This document shows, in pieces, positions 1 through 5,503 of a stretch of 8,991 bases of DNA. Made by a program: the position numbers and the translations under genes. The stretch's first letter is position 1. Each line of letters starts with the position of its first letter. Source of the DNA: Firmicutes bacterium UBA2296 (GTDB taxonomy: Bacteria > Bacillota > UBA994); contig DDWC01000124.1 in NCBI GenBank assembly GCA_002345475.1, positions 1-8,991 of the forward strand, in the 5' to 3' direction. Under the pieces are notes generated by a model. The model saw only the letters and a list, made by a program, of their open reading frames with translations, did not search any database and was not told where the DNA came from.

Positions 1-203
1 TGGACTCCCCTGGTAAAGGGGAACTCTCCCGGCAGGCCAAGATCGTCAAGATAATTCACTTCAGCCTCCAGAGGTGTGTACACCCGTTGCACTTCTATAT
101 TGGATGCGTTAGAAAAATCTGTTTTGCGTTCGGGGAATCTGGCTACTGCCTTTGCGGTCCTCTCATTCCAGGCCGCCAGGCGTTCTTTGAGTTTTTCGTC
201 CAT
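1..203 (-). CDS. Methylmalonyl-CoA mutase family, N-terminal catalytic subunit (5' end only)
   Basis: This is the first 67 codons of a gene that runs off the window at base 1. It starts with ATG at 203-201, preceded by a good ribosome binding site (GGGAGG at 216-211, 7 nt spacing). The translation begins MDEKLKERLAAWNERTA and continues to a VYTP-LE...YLDDLGLPGEFPFTRGV segment. That segment is the hallmark start of the acyl-CoA mutase large-subunit family: a short helical N-terminus, then the YTP and LG-PGE-PFTRG motifs that lead into the substrate-binding TIM barrel. The family interconverts succinyl-CoA and methylmalonyl-CoA with adenosylcobalamin. The start looks like a stand-alone catalytic subunit, whose B12-binding subunit would be encoded separately; that cannot be seen here. 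Isobutyryl-CoA or another acyl-CoA mutase is the main alternative. Succinyl-CoA-forming genes just upstream favour methylmalonyl-CoA mutase. Confidence 0.87.
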   Translation of the reverse strand, partial: MDEKLKERLAAWNERTAKAVARFPERKTDFSNASNIEVQRVYTPLEAEVNYLDDLGLPGEFPFTRGV

Positions 204-222
204 GGTCAAACCTCCCTTTGAG

Positions 223-242
223 GATACTGTATACATTGTATC
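223..242. promoter_or_regulatory. Palindromic candidate operator/promoter region of the mutase gene
   Basis: GATAC (223-227) and GTATC (238-242) form the arms of a 20-bp inverted repeat. An 8-bp perfect palindrome, TGTATACA (228-235), lies inside it but off centre. On the minus strand the same stretch holds TACAAT, a 5/6 match to a -10 box, but no convincing -35 box is seen upstream. The element lies about 20 nt from the mutase start codon, so a bound protein would block initiation or early elongation. The GT-N-AC core is of the general type bound by GntR proteins. Assignment to the regulator in this window is inference. Confidence 0.35.
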
Positions 243-280
243 ATCTTCTCTGGGTCTTCGCAGTAAATCTTCAAATCACT

Positions 281-308
281 CCGCCCTCCCGTATCAGCGG
301 GAGGGCGG
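281..308 (-). terminator. GC-rich hairpin after gdh, no U-tract (weak terminator or 3' stabiliser)
   Basis: CCGCCCTCCCG (281-291) is perfectly complementary to 298-308, giving an 11-bp stem with a 6-nt loop. The hairpin starts 18 nt after the gdh stop codon. On the minus strand the following bases are AGTGATTTGAAG, not a run of T, so it is a poor intrinsic terminator. The stem is strong enough to protect the 3' end of the upstream message or to attenuate transcription into the mutase gene. The plus-strand flank also lacks a T-run. Confidence 0.5.
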
Positions 309-326
309 TTGTGTGGCCTGGTAAAA

Positions 327-1571
327 CTATACCGTGCCGTAAAGCTTCATGGCGTCGCCAACACGCTTGATGGCCACCAAGTAGGCCGCGGTGCGCATGT
401 CAACGTTCTTGTCCTTGGCCATGTTGTAAACATTGGCAAAGGCATCGACCATGTTGCGCTCAAGCTTTGCGTTGACTTCTTCCAAAGGCCAGTAGTAGTT
501 CGCCAGGTTTTGCACCCACTCAAAGTAGGAAACCGTTACGCCGCCGGCATTGCAGAGAATGTCGGGAATGAGGGTGATGCCGCGCTCAAACAACTTGTTT
601 GTTGCCTCTGCGGTCACAGGGCCGTTGGCGCCCTCAGAAACGATTTTGGCCTTGATGAGATGCTGGTTCTCCATGGTAATGGTGTTCTCAAGAGCAGCCA
701 ATACCAGGATATCCACGTCCAGAGCGAACAGGTCGTTGGCGGAGATGTCCTTGGAGCCTGGGAATCCATGGACGGTGCCGGTGGTTGACACTGTATCCAG
801 CAGCTTAACTGCGCACATGCCGTCGGGGTTGTATGCACCGCCGCCGAGATCAAATGCTGCCACTACCTTGGCTCCGAGCTCCTGCAGGTACAGGCCAGCG
901 TAGCTGCCTACGTTGCCGTAGCCATGTACAGCCACGGTAGCACCTTTAAGATCGATGTTAAGAGCGTGGCAGGCTTCACGGGTGGTGATGACCACGCCGC
1001 GGCCAGTGGCTTCAGTGCGCCCCAGGGATCCGCCGATAAGAACCGGCTTGCCGGTGATAACGCCAGGGTTATTGTAGCCTTTCATCTGGTTGAACTCGTC
1101 TACCATCCAGGCCATAATCTGAGCGTTGGTGTTTACGTCCGGAGCAGGAATGTCAACCAGAGGGCCGATGAAATCGCCCAGCTTGCGCACAAAGCCGCGG
1201 GAGAGACGCTCAAGCTCGCCCTTGCTCAGCTGACGCGGGTCTACAGTGATGCCACCCTTGCCGCCACCATAAGGAAGGCCAATAACTGCACACTTAAAAG
1301 TCATCCACATGGAAAGAGTCTTGACTTCGTCAAAATGAACGCCAGGGTGGAAACGGATGCCGCCCTTAGCGGGGCCATTGGCGGTGTTGTGCTGTGAACG
1401 GTAGCCAGAGAATACTTTCACACTGCCGTCATCCATGCGGACCGGGATTGAAACTTCCAGGGCACGTTCCGGTTGCTTAAGGACTTCGTAGTAGTTGTTG
1501 TCCAGGCCGAGCATGTCACAAGCATCTTTGATCTGTTTTTGAACCTGTTTAAAAACGTCGAGGTTTTCCAT
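327..1571 (-). CDS. gdhA: Glutamate dehydrogenase (GLFV family)
   Basis: The product is 414 aa, the usual length of the hexameric short-form enzyme. It catalyses reversible oxidative deamination of glutamate to 2-oxoglutarate and ammonium in the cytosol. The N-terminal substrate domain shows GPAKGGIRFHP (residues 67-77), TFKCA (91-95), GLPYGGGKGGI with the catalytic lysine K105, and APDVNT with D145. The dinucleotide-binding domain has GYGNVG (217-222) and an acidic residue (D241) after the second strand, which suits NAD(H) but does not prove it. The C-terminal SYFEWVQN motif is also typical. ATG at 1571 is preceded by GGGGGA with about 10 nt spacing, 35 nt after korC, so it is probably the last gene of the kor transcript. 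Other GLFV members (Leu, Val or Phe dehydrogenases) are shorter, about 350-370 aa, and less likely. The direction in vivo cannot be read from sequence; placement with a 2-oxoacid:ferredoxin oxidoreductase favours catabolism. Confidence 0.96.
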   Translation of the reverse strand: MENLDVFKQVQKQIKDACDMLGLDNNYYEVLKQPERALEVSIPVRMDDGSVKVFSGYRSQHNTANGPAKGGIRFHPGVHFDEVKTLSMWMTFKCAVIGLPYGGGKGGITVDPRQLSKGELERLSRGFVRKLGDFIGPLVDIPAPDVNTNAQIMAWMVDEFNQMKGYNNPGVITGKPVLIGGSLGRTEATGRGVVITTREACHALNIDLKGATVAVHGYGNVGSYAGLYLQELGAKVVAAFDLGGGAYNPDGMCAVKLLDTVSTTGTVHGFPGSKDISANDLFALDVDILVLAALENTITMENQHLIKAKIVSEGANGPVTAEATNKLFERGITLIPDILCNAGGVTVSYFEWVQNLANYYWPLEEVNAKLERNMVDAFANVYNMAKDKNVDMRTAAYLVAIKRVGDAMKLYGTV

Positions 1572-1606
1572 TCTGAGATTTTCCCCCTTTATTGTGTTGT
1601 ACTATC

Positions 1607-2140
1607 CTAGCTGTTGCTTTCGGCAATCAGCTTGTAGCCGAGATGAAGTGCTTTTCTATTTAAGTCTTCTGTACCCTTGGGCACGCGGTTGAGCACGGCC
1701 TTTTCCAGAGACTCCGGAGCCACAAGTTTGGCGACTCCATTGATAGCTCCCAGCGCCACTATGTTGGCCACTATGGGCCGGCCCAGTTCTTCCCGGGCGG
1801 TCCTGATAATCGGCAGAGAGAGCACTCCTTCATCAAGAAGGGTGTTAACACTGTCGTCCACCAGCACAACCACACCTGCGCTGCAGCCTCGGGCGTACTT
1901 GGTGTAAGCCTCGCTGGTCAATGCCAAGACAAGGGATGGATCAGTGACCTTGGGGTAGTCCACTGATTCCGAGCTGATTATAACCTCGGACTTGCTGGCG
2001 CCTCCTCTGGCCTCAGGTCCATAGCTTTGACTTTGCACTGCGTTCTTGCCTTCCAGCAGAGCAGCCTCGGCCAGAATGATACCCGCAAGTATTATACCTT
2101 GTCCGCCTGATCCGCTCAAACGAATTTCACTGCGCTTCAT
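1607..2140 (-). CDS. korC: 2-Oxoacid:ferredoxin oxidoreductase, gamma subunit
   Basis: A 177-aa protein of the POR gamma-domain family. It opens with a glycine-rich turn, RLSGSGGQGI (residues 7-16), and carries SYGPEARGGASKSEVIIS (39-56), the signature of stand-alone gamma subunits of KOR, VOR and IOR enzymes. In this family the gamma chain is structural and contributes to the CoA/TPP-side architecture; it holds no Fe-S cluster. ATG at 2140 follows the korB stop by one base and has a GGAGATG ribosome binding site inside the end of korB, so the two are translationally coupled. The length is normal for the family (about 175-190 aa). Substrate cannot be told from this subunit; 2-oxoglutarate is inferred from the neighbouring glutamate dehydrogenase. 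Confidence 0.92.
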   Translation of the reverse strand: MKRSEIRLSGSGGQGIILAGIILAEAALLEGKNAVQSQSYGPEARGGASKSEVIISSESVDYPKVTDPSLVLALTSEAYTKYARGCSAGVVVLVDDSVNTLLDEGVLSLPIIRTAREELGRPIVANIVALGAINGVAKLVAPESLEKAVLNRVPKGTEDLNRKALHLGYKLIAESNS

Positions 2141-2141
2141 G

Positions 2142-2963
2142 CTATTTCATCTCCTTGTCTTTTAAGGAGTCAACTATGCTATGGTAGCGGGCAGTGTACT
2201 CGGGAGCTTCGGCCTTGTGGAGTTCGCCGATGACGTATTTGCCCACCATTTGCTCAGGGGTCAGCTTGGCTGCTGCGGCGGCTGTCACACCGCTGGCCTT
2301 CTGGTCGTTCATCATGTCCACGGCACTACCCATCTTGTTGCGGCGACCGTAATAAGTGGGACACTGGGACACGGCTTCTACGACGGAAAAGCCCTTGTTC
2401 ATGATGGCCTTGCTCACGAGATCCGTCAATTGGGCGACGTGATAGGCGGTACTGCGCGCCACATAGGTTGCTCCTGCCGCTTTGCTAAGCTCGCAGATGT
2501 CGAAGTCACGGTCTACGTTGCCAAAGGGCGCTGTTGTTGCCAGATGACCCTGCGGGGTCATCGGCGAGAACTGGCCAGACGTCATGCCGTAGATGCGGTT
2601 GTTGAGCACAATCGTGGTGATGTCGATGTTGCGACGGCATGAATGTATGAAGTGGTTGCCGCCGATGGCCAGAGCGTCTCCGTCACCGGTCACGACAATG
2701 ACGTTGAGCTCAGGTTTGGCGAACTTTATGCCGGTGGCAAAGGCCAGTGCTCTGCCGTGGGTGGTGTGCAGGGTATCAAAGTCCATGTAGCCAGGCAACC
2801 GGGAAGAACATCCGATGCCGGACACAATGACTGTCTTGTTCTGGTCCAGTCCTGCTTTTTCGATGGCGCGGACTACTGCTCCCATGACAATGCCATGGCC
2901 GCAACCTGGGCAAAGAATGTGCGGCAGTCTGTTACTGCGCAGGTACTTATCTTCACCGGACAT
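2142..2963 (-). CDS. korB: 2-Oxoacid:ferredoxin oxidoreductase, beta (TPP-binding) subunit
   Basis: This 273-aa subunit holds thiamine pyrophosphate and a 4Fe-4S cluster. Visible motifs are CPGCGHG (residues 18-24), GIGCSSRLPGY (49-59), HTTHGRALAFATG (67-79), and the TPP/Mg motif GDGDALAIGGNH (93-104) ending in NN (121-122). Likely cluster ligands by family comparison are C18, C21, C52 and C201. The pattern GIGCSSR..GY and IYGMT-GQ-SP-TP is that of KorB (2-oxoglutarate) rather than pyruvate enzymes. One small departure is a serine at 129 where many homologues have glycine. ATG at 2963 directly abuts the korA stop (TAG at 2966-2964). Its AGGAGG site lies in the last codons of korA, so translation is coupled. 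The reaction is 2-oxoglutarate + CoA + 2 oxidised ferredoxin = succinyl-CoA + CO2 + 2 reduced ferredoxin. A branched-chain 2-oxoacid substrate remains possible. Confidence 0.95.
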   Translation of the reverse strand: MSGEDKYLRSNRLPHILCPGCGHGIVMGAVVRAIEKAGLDQNKTVIVSGIGCSSRLPGYMDFDTLHTTHGRALAFATGIKFAKPELNVIVVTGDGDALAIGGNHFIHSCRRNIDITTIVLNNRIYGMTSGQFSPMTPQGHLATTAPFGNVDRDFDICELSKAAGATYVARSTAYHVAQLTDLVSKAIMNKGFSVVEAVSQCPTYYGRRNKMGSAVDMMNDQKASGVTAAAAAKLTPEQMVGKYVIGELHKAEAPEYTARYHSIVDSLKDKEMK

Positions 2964-4094
2964 CTATTTCACCTCCTGCAAATAGGCCAGTATCTGTGCC
3001 GGGGTAATAAGTTCTCCGTCAGCTCGCATAATTCCGCCAACAGAGACAGCCCCAGCCACCTGGCGCTCGACTTCGAGAATGAGCTGTCCCAGGTTCATCT
3101 CTGCGACAACTACGTGCTTCAGGCCTGCAAGACAGGATTTAAGCTCCTGGGCGGGGAAAGGCCAGATGGTAATGGGTCTGAACAGACCAGCCTTAATGCC
3201 CTGCTCGCGCGCCTGTTTCACAGCACGAGAGGCGGAACGGGCGGTGGAGCCGTAAGCTACAACAGCTATTTCCGCGTCTTCCATGTGTTCTGTCTCAACC
3301 TGGACGATGTCGGCATAGTTCCTGTCGATTTTGTCATGTAGACGCTGGATTAGCTCACCTGTTATCTTGTTGCTCCCGGAAGGAAATCCGCTTTCGTCGT
3401 GGGTTAGCCCGGTGACATGGAAGCGATAGCCTTCTCCGAAAGAAGCCATAGGTGGCACTAAATCGGCGTCGGGTTTAAAGGGAAGATAGTCCTTGGGGTC
3501 ACCAGTGGGCTTCTTGCGATTGATCACCTCGCCGATGTCCTGGGGAATCTCGATGCGTTCGCGCATATGCCCGACAACTTCGTCCATAAGCAATATGACA
3601 GGGGTGCGGTATTTCTCAGACAGGTTCATGGCCCTTATAGTCAACCAGAAAGTCTCCTCTACAGAAGAGGGGCTGAGGGCGATAACCGGATGATCGCCAT
3701 GGGTGCCCCAACGGGCCTGCATCACATCGCCCTGAGAAGGCATCGTAGGCTGTCCTGTGCTGGGACCTCCACGCTGCACGTTCACAACAACACAAGGGGT
3801 TTCCGTGTACATGGCATAGCCGAGATTTTCCTGTTTGAGCGAGAAACCGGGGCCTGAAGTAGCAGTCATAGTTTTAGCACCAGTGAGGGAAGCGCCAATA
3901 ACGGCAGCCATGGCGGAAATCTCATCTTCCATCTGGATGAAGGAGCCACCCTGGCGGGGCAGCTTAGCTGCCAGTAGTTCGGCTATTTCTGTCGAGGGTG
4001 TAATAGGATAACCGGCATAGAAATCGAGCCCGGCGGCCAGGGCTCCCTCGACACACGCTTCGTTTCCTTGCAGCAATAACACTTTAGAGCTCAC
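2964..4094 (-). CDS. korA: 2-Oxoacid:ferredoxin oxidoreductase, alpha subunit
   Basis: A 376-aa alpha chain without the fused N-terminal gamma domain, which fits the separate korC nearby. It begins with a pyrimidine-binding domain: GNEACVEGALAAG (residues 10-22), YPITPSTEIAE (29-39), and QMEDEISAMAAVIGA (54-68) with the acidic pair expected near the TPP pyrimidine. TSGPGFSLKQENLGYA (79-94) and VQRGGPSTGQPT (106-117) follow. A C-terminal domain II contains VAYGSTARSA and GLFRPITIWPFP. These are standard for KorA/VorB proteins. The start is GTG at 4094, overlapping the end of korD by 11 nt; a purine-rich AGGTAGGTG lies upstream, and a second in-frame GTG four codons later is a possible alternative. 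It pairs with KorB for catalysis, with KorD passing electrons to ferredoxin. 2-Oxoglutarate specificity is inferred from overall likeness and gene context. Confidence 0.95.
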   Translation of the reverse strand: MSSKVLLLQGNEACVEGALAAGLDFYAGYPITPSTEIAELLAAKLPRQGGSFIQMEDEISAMAAVIGASLTGAKTMTATSGPGFSLKQENLGYAMYTETPCVVVNVQRGGPSTGQPTMPSQGDVMQARWGTHGDHPVIALSPSSVEETFWLTIRAMNLSEKYRTPVILLMDEVVGHMRERIEIPQDIGEVINRKKPTGDPKDYLPFKPDADLVPPMASFGEGYRFHVTGLTHDESGFPSGSNKITGELIQRLHDKIDRNYADIVQVETEHMEDAEIAVVAYGSTARSASRAVKQAREQGIKAGLFRPITIWPFPAQELKSCLAGLKHVVVAEMNLGQLILEVERQVAGAVSVGGIMRADGELITPAQILAYLQEVK

Positions 4095-4299
4095 TTTTCT
4101 TCACACCTACCTTAATTGCTATGTCAGGGCACCTGTGCTCACACATCATACAACCGATGCACTTTTCCTCGTATGCCACTATGGGCAAACCTTCTGCGTC
4201 AGGCACAAAGACCTTGGTGGGGCAAAACGCTATGCATATGCCACAACGTTTGCACCGTGACTCGTTGACTACTACACTATATTGCTTCTTTTCTGCCAC
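4084..4299 (-). CDS. korD: 2-Oxoacid:ferredoxin oxidoreductase, delta (2[4Fe-4S] ferredoxin) subunit
   Basis: A 71-aa bacterial-type ferredoxin subunit. Two CxxCxxCxxxC motifs are complete: C16, C19, C22, C26 and C47, C50, C53, C57, each followed by proline. They ligate two 4Fe-4S clusters that carry electrons from the beta-subunit cluster to soluble ferredoxin. The start is GTG at 4299, eight bases after GAGGGG and only three bases beyond the stop of the GntR gene, so the regulator and enzyme are cotranscribed and probably coupled. The gene ends inside the korA start (11-nt overlap). The order D-A-B-C is the common one for stand-alone KOR/VOR operons in Clostridia. Confidence 0.95.
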   Translation of the reverse strand: MAEKKQYSVVVNESRCKRCGICIAFCPTKVFVPDAEGLPIVAYEEKCIGCMMCEHRCPDIAIKVGVKKSEL

Positions 4300-4302
4300 T
4301 GC

Positions 4303-5274
4303 CTACACCCCTCTTTCCCGTAGTTCAAGAATAGCTTTTTTTAGCAGGTTTATCGAACCCATGTCGGGCCGATAAACGAACTCCACAACTTCCCGGGGGA
4401 CATTACAAAGCTCAGTGACTTCTCGCTTTCGCCCCGGTGAGACCAGAAGCACATCTGACTGGTCGACGACCTTCTGTAGCCGTGAGGCATCAGATTCGGC
4501 AGTGCACACCAGCGGGACACTGTCGATTCCGGCTTCATTGATAGACGCCACTACTTTCTCGGCAAAGGTCTCAGAAATACAGACAAGTCCCAGTTTGCTG
4601 CCCCGCGGTATGCGGGCGATGCGCACAATGGTTTCAAGCTGAGGATCCAGCGCCACAGCCAAAACGCGCTTCTCCGCCGGTACCCTGACGCGCACCTCCT
4701 CCTCGTGAAAGAAGGTGGTAACGATGAGGTCGGCCTCAGCAACTGCATTAACGGCTGCAGGCAGGTCGTCCCGCAGTTCGTCAAGGACAACCGGTGTAAT
4801 GACTACTCCACTGCCGAGCTCCAGTTGTTTACTGAAGTAGTCTACCTGCTCGCGGTTACACTCAACAAAAACGATTTTGACATGGCTTAGTAGCTGAGCC
4901 CTTTTCTCCGCCAGTCGCAAGGCTGTATCGGCAAAATTCCCGCACGTATAGCCTTCGTCCAGGGCCTGATCCAGGGCCGTGCTCACCAGTTCTTCGAGGC
5001 GATGGGTTCGACCGGCGGTAAGGGAAGTCGGGTCGTTCTCCGCCAGATAAGTACCGCGTCCCTGCCTGATAATGAGGACACCCTCGTCTTCAAGTTCGCG
5101 GAAAGCCTGGCTGACTGTGTTGCGACTAACACCTAGCATACCGGCCAGCTCCCTCTCCGTGGGAAGCTTATAGCCTGGCTGCCAGGAACCACTCTCCACC
5201 TGGCGCCGTATTTTCTCTTTTAGCTGTATGTACAAAGGCACTCCGGACTTGCGGCTGAGTTCTATCGCTACCAA
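4303..5274 (-). CDS. GntR-family regulator with a large unassigned C-terminal domain
   Basis: The N-terminus is a textbook GntR winged helix: PLYIQLKEKIRRQVESG (residues 13-29), LPTERELAGMLGVSRNTVSQ (37-56), LEDEGVLIIRQGRGTYLAE (61-79). The remaining 240 residues are not a UTRA, FadR-type FCD or aminotransferase-like MocR domain. They look like a two-lobed alpha/beta sensor, with strand-rich KIVFVE (133-138), ADLIVTTFF (181-189), VLAVALD (204-210), GSKLGLVCIS (225-234), SVPLVCT (252-258) and SDVLLVSP (273-280). I do not recognise its ligand. The reading frame stays open up to 5439, but the best start is TTG at 5274, eight bases after GGAGG. The longer version would translate the upstream terminator and has no binding site. 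That gives 323 aa. It is the first gene of the kor-gdh operon, ending three bases before korD, so it very likely controls the operon and itself. Glutamate, 2-oxoglutarate or an acyl-CoA are plausible but unproven effectors. Confidence 0.88.
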   Translation of the reverse strand: MVAIELSRKSGVPLYIQLKEKIRRQVESGSWQPGYKLPTERELAGMLGVSRNTVSQAFRELEDEGVLIIRQGRGTYLAENDPTSLTAGRTHRLEELVSTALDQALDEGYTCGNFADTALRLAEKRAQLLSHVKIVFVECNREQVDYFSKQLELGSGVVITPVVLDELRDDLPAAVNAVAEADLIVTTFFHEEEVRVRVPAEKRVLAVALDPQLETIVRIARIPRGSKLGLVCISETFAEKVVASINEAGIDSVPLVCTAESDASRLQKVVDQSDVLLVSPGRKREVTELCNVPREVVEFVYRPDMGSINLLKKAILELRERGV

Positions 5275-5302
5275 ACTACTCACCTCCCTATCAAAGGTCC
5301 TG

Positions 5303-5314
5303 TGGACTGGTCCA
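5303..5314. promoter_or_regulatory. TGGAC-N2-GTCCA palindrome in the gntR leader (candidate operator)
   Basis: A compact inverted repeat with 5-bp arms lies between the putative -10 box (5332-5337) and the gntR ribosome binding site. Its size and its T-G-G...C-C-A ends resemble GntR/FadR-type operators of the TGGT-N-ACCA kind. The position suggests autoregulation by a block to elongation. No second exact copy was noticed in the other leader regions. Confidence 0.3.
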
Positions 5315-5331
5315 TTAAGCCACTTCAGTCT

Positions 5332-5363
5332 ATCATATTCTCCCTGCGCAGGTCTATTCCTGC
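5332..5363 (-). promoter_or_regulatory. Putative promoter region of the gntR-kor-gdh operon with an inverted repeat
   Basis: On the minus strand TATGAT (5337-5332) is a 5/6 match to a -10 box. The stretch where a -35 box should lie has no good TTGACA match. Instead, part of the spacer is a 16-bp inverted repeat, GCAGG-N6-CCTGC (5363-5348). A weak -35 with an adjacent repeat is typical of an activator-dependent or tightly regulated promoter. A promoter is required somewhere between 5396 and 5275, because a strong terminator ends the upstream unit. This exact placement is tentative. Confidence 0.3.
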
Positions 5364-5396
5364 CTGTGGGTGAAAAATATATTTCTTTATGACCCC

Positions 5397-5435
5397 AAAA
5401 GAAAAACCGCCCAGGGTTTTTACCCCAGACGGTTT
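5397..5435 (-). terminator. Strong Rho-independent terminator after the dipeptidase gene
   Basis: On the minus strand a 14-bp stem (5435-5422 with 5417-5404, including three G-U pairs) closes a four-base loop and is followed by TTTTTCTTTT (5406-5397, the first bases shared with the stem end). The stem and U-rich tail are both complete. It lies 68 nt after the dipeptidase stop, and so separates the rny-ymdB-dipeptidase unit from the gntR-kor-gdh operon. Confidence 0.92.
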
Positions 5436-5503
5436 CCAATGTTCATGAACTCATCAATATGGGTTTACTCCAACTGTGAACGGAGCGCCCTCTACCCCAT
5501 TGA
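5436..5503. other. Dipeptidase 3' untranslated region with a 10-bp perfect palindrome
   Basis: This short gap holds no gene. GTTCATGAAC at 5441-5450 is a perfect palindrome next to the terminator stem. It may be chance or a protein-binding site; nothing else was recognised here. Confidence 0.3.

Noticed and set aside
309..788. 159-codon plus-strand frame starting near the gdh terminator hairpin
   Set aside because: It is an antisense shadow of the gdh C-terminal half, and its start overlaps the gdh 3' region.
924..1397. 157-codon open frame opposite gdh
   Set aside because: It is antisense to a highly conserved enzyme, has no recognisable domain and no convincing ribosome binding site.
2643..3341. 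232-codon open frame on the plus strand, opposite korB/korA
   Set aside because: It lies wholly antisense to two well-conserved subunit genes, shows no protein motif, and is explained by codon bias of the real frames.
5224..5233. TGTA-N2-TACA palindrome resembling the TGTATACA at the mutase promoter
   Set aside because: It lies in the conserved PLYIQL codons of the GntR gene, so it is explained by coding constraint and differs in spacing.
5275..5439. N-terminal extension of the GntR gene to an ATG at 5439
   Set aside because: It would translate the dipeptidase terminator and promoter leader, has no ribosome binding site, and extends beyond the normal GntR start; TTG at 5274 is well placed.
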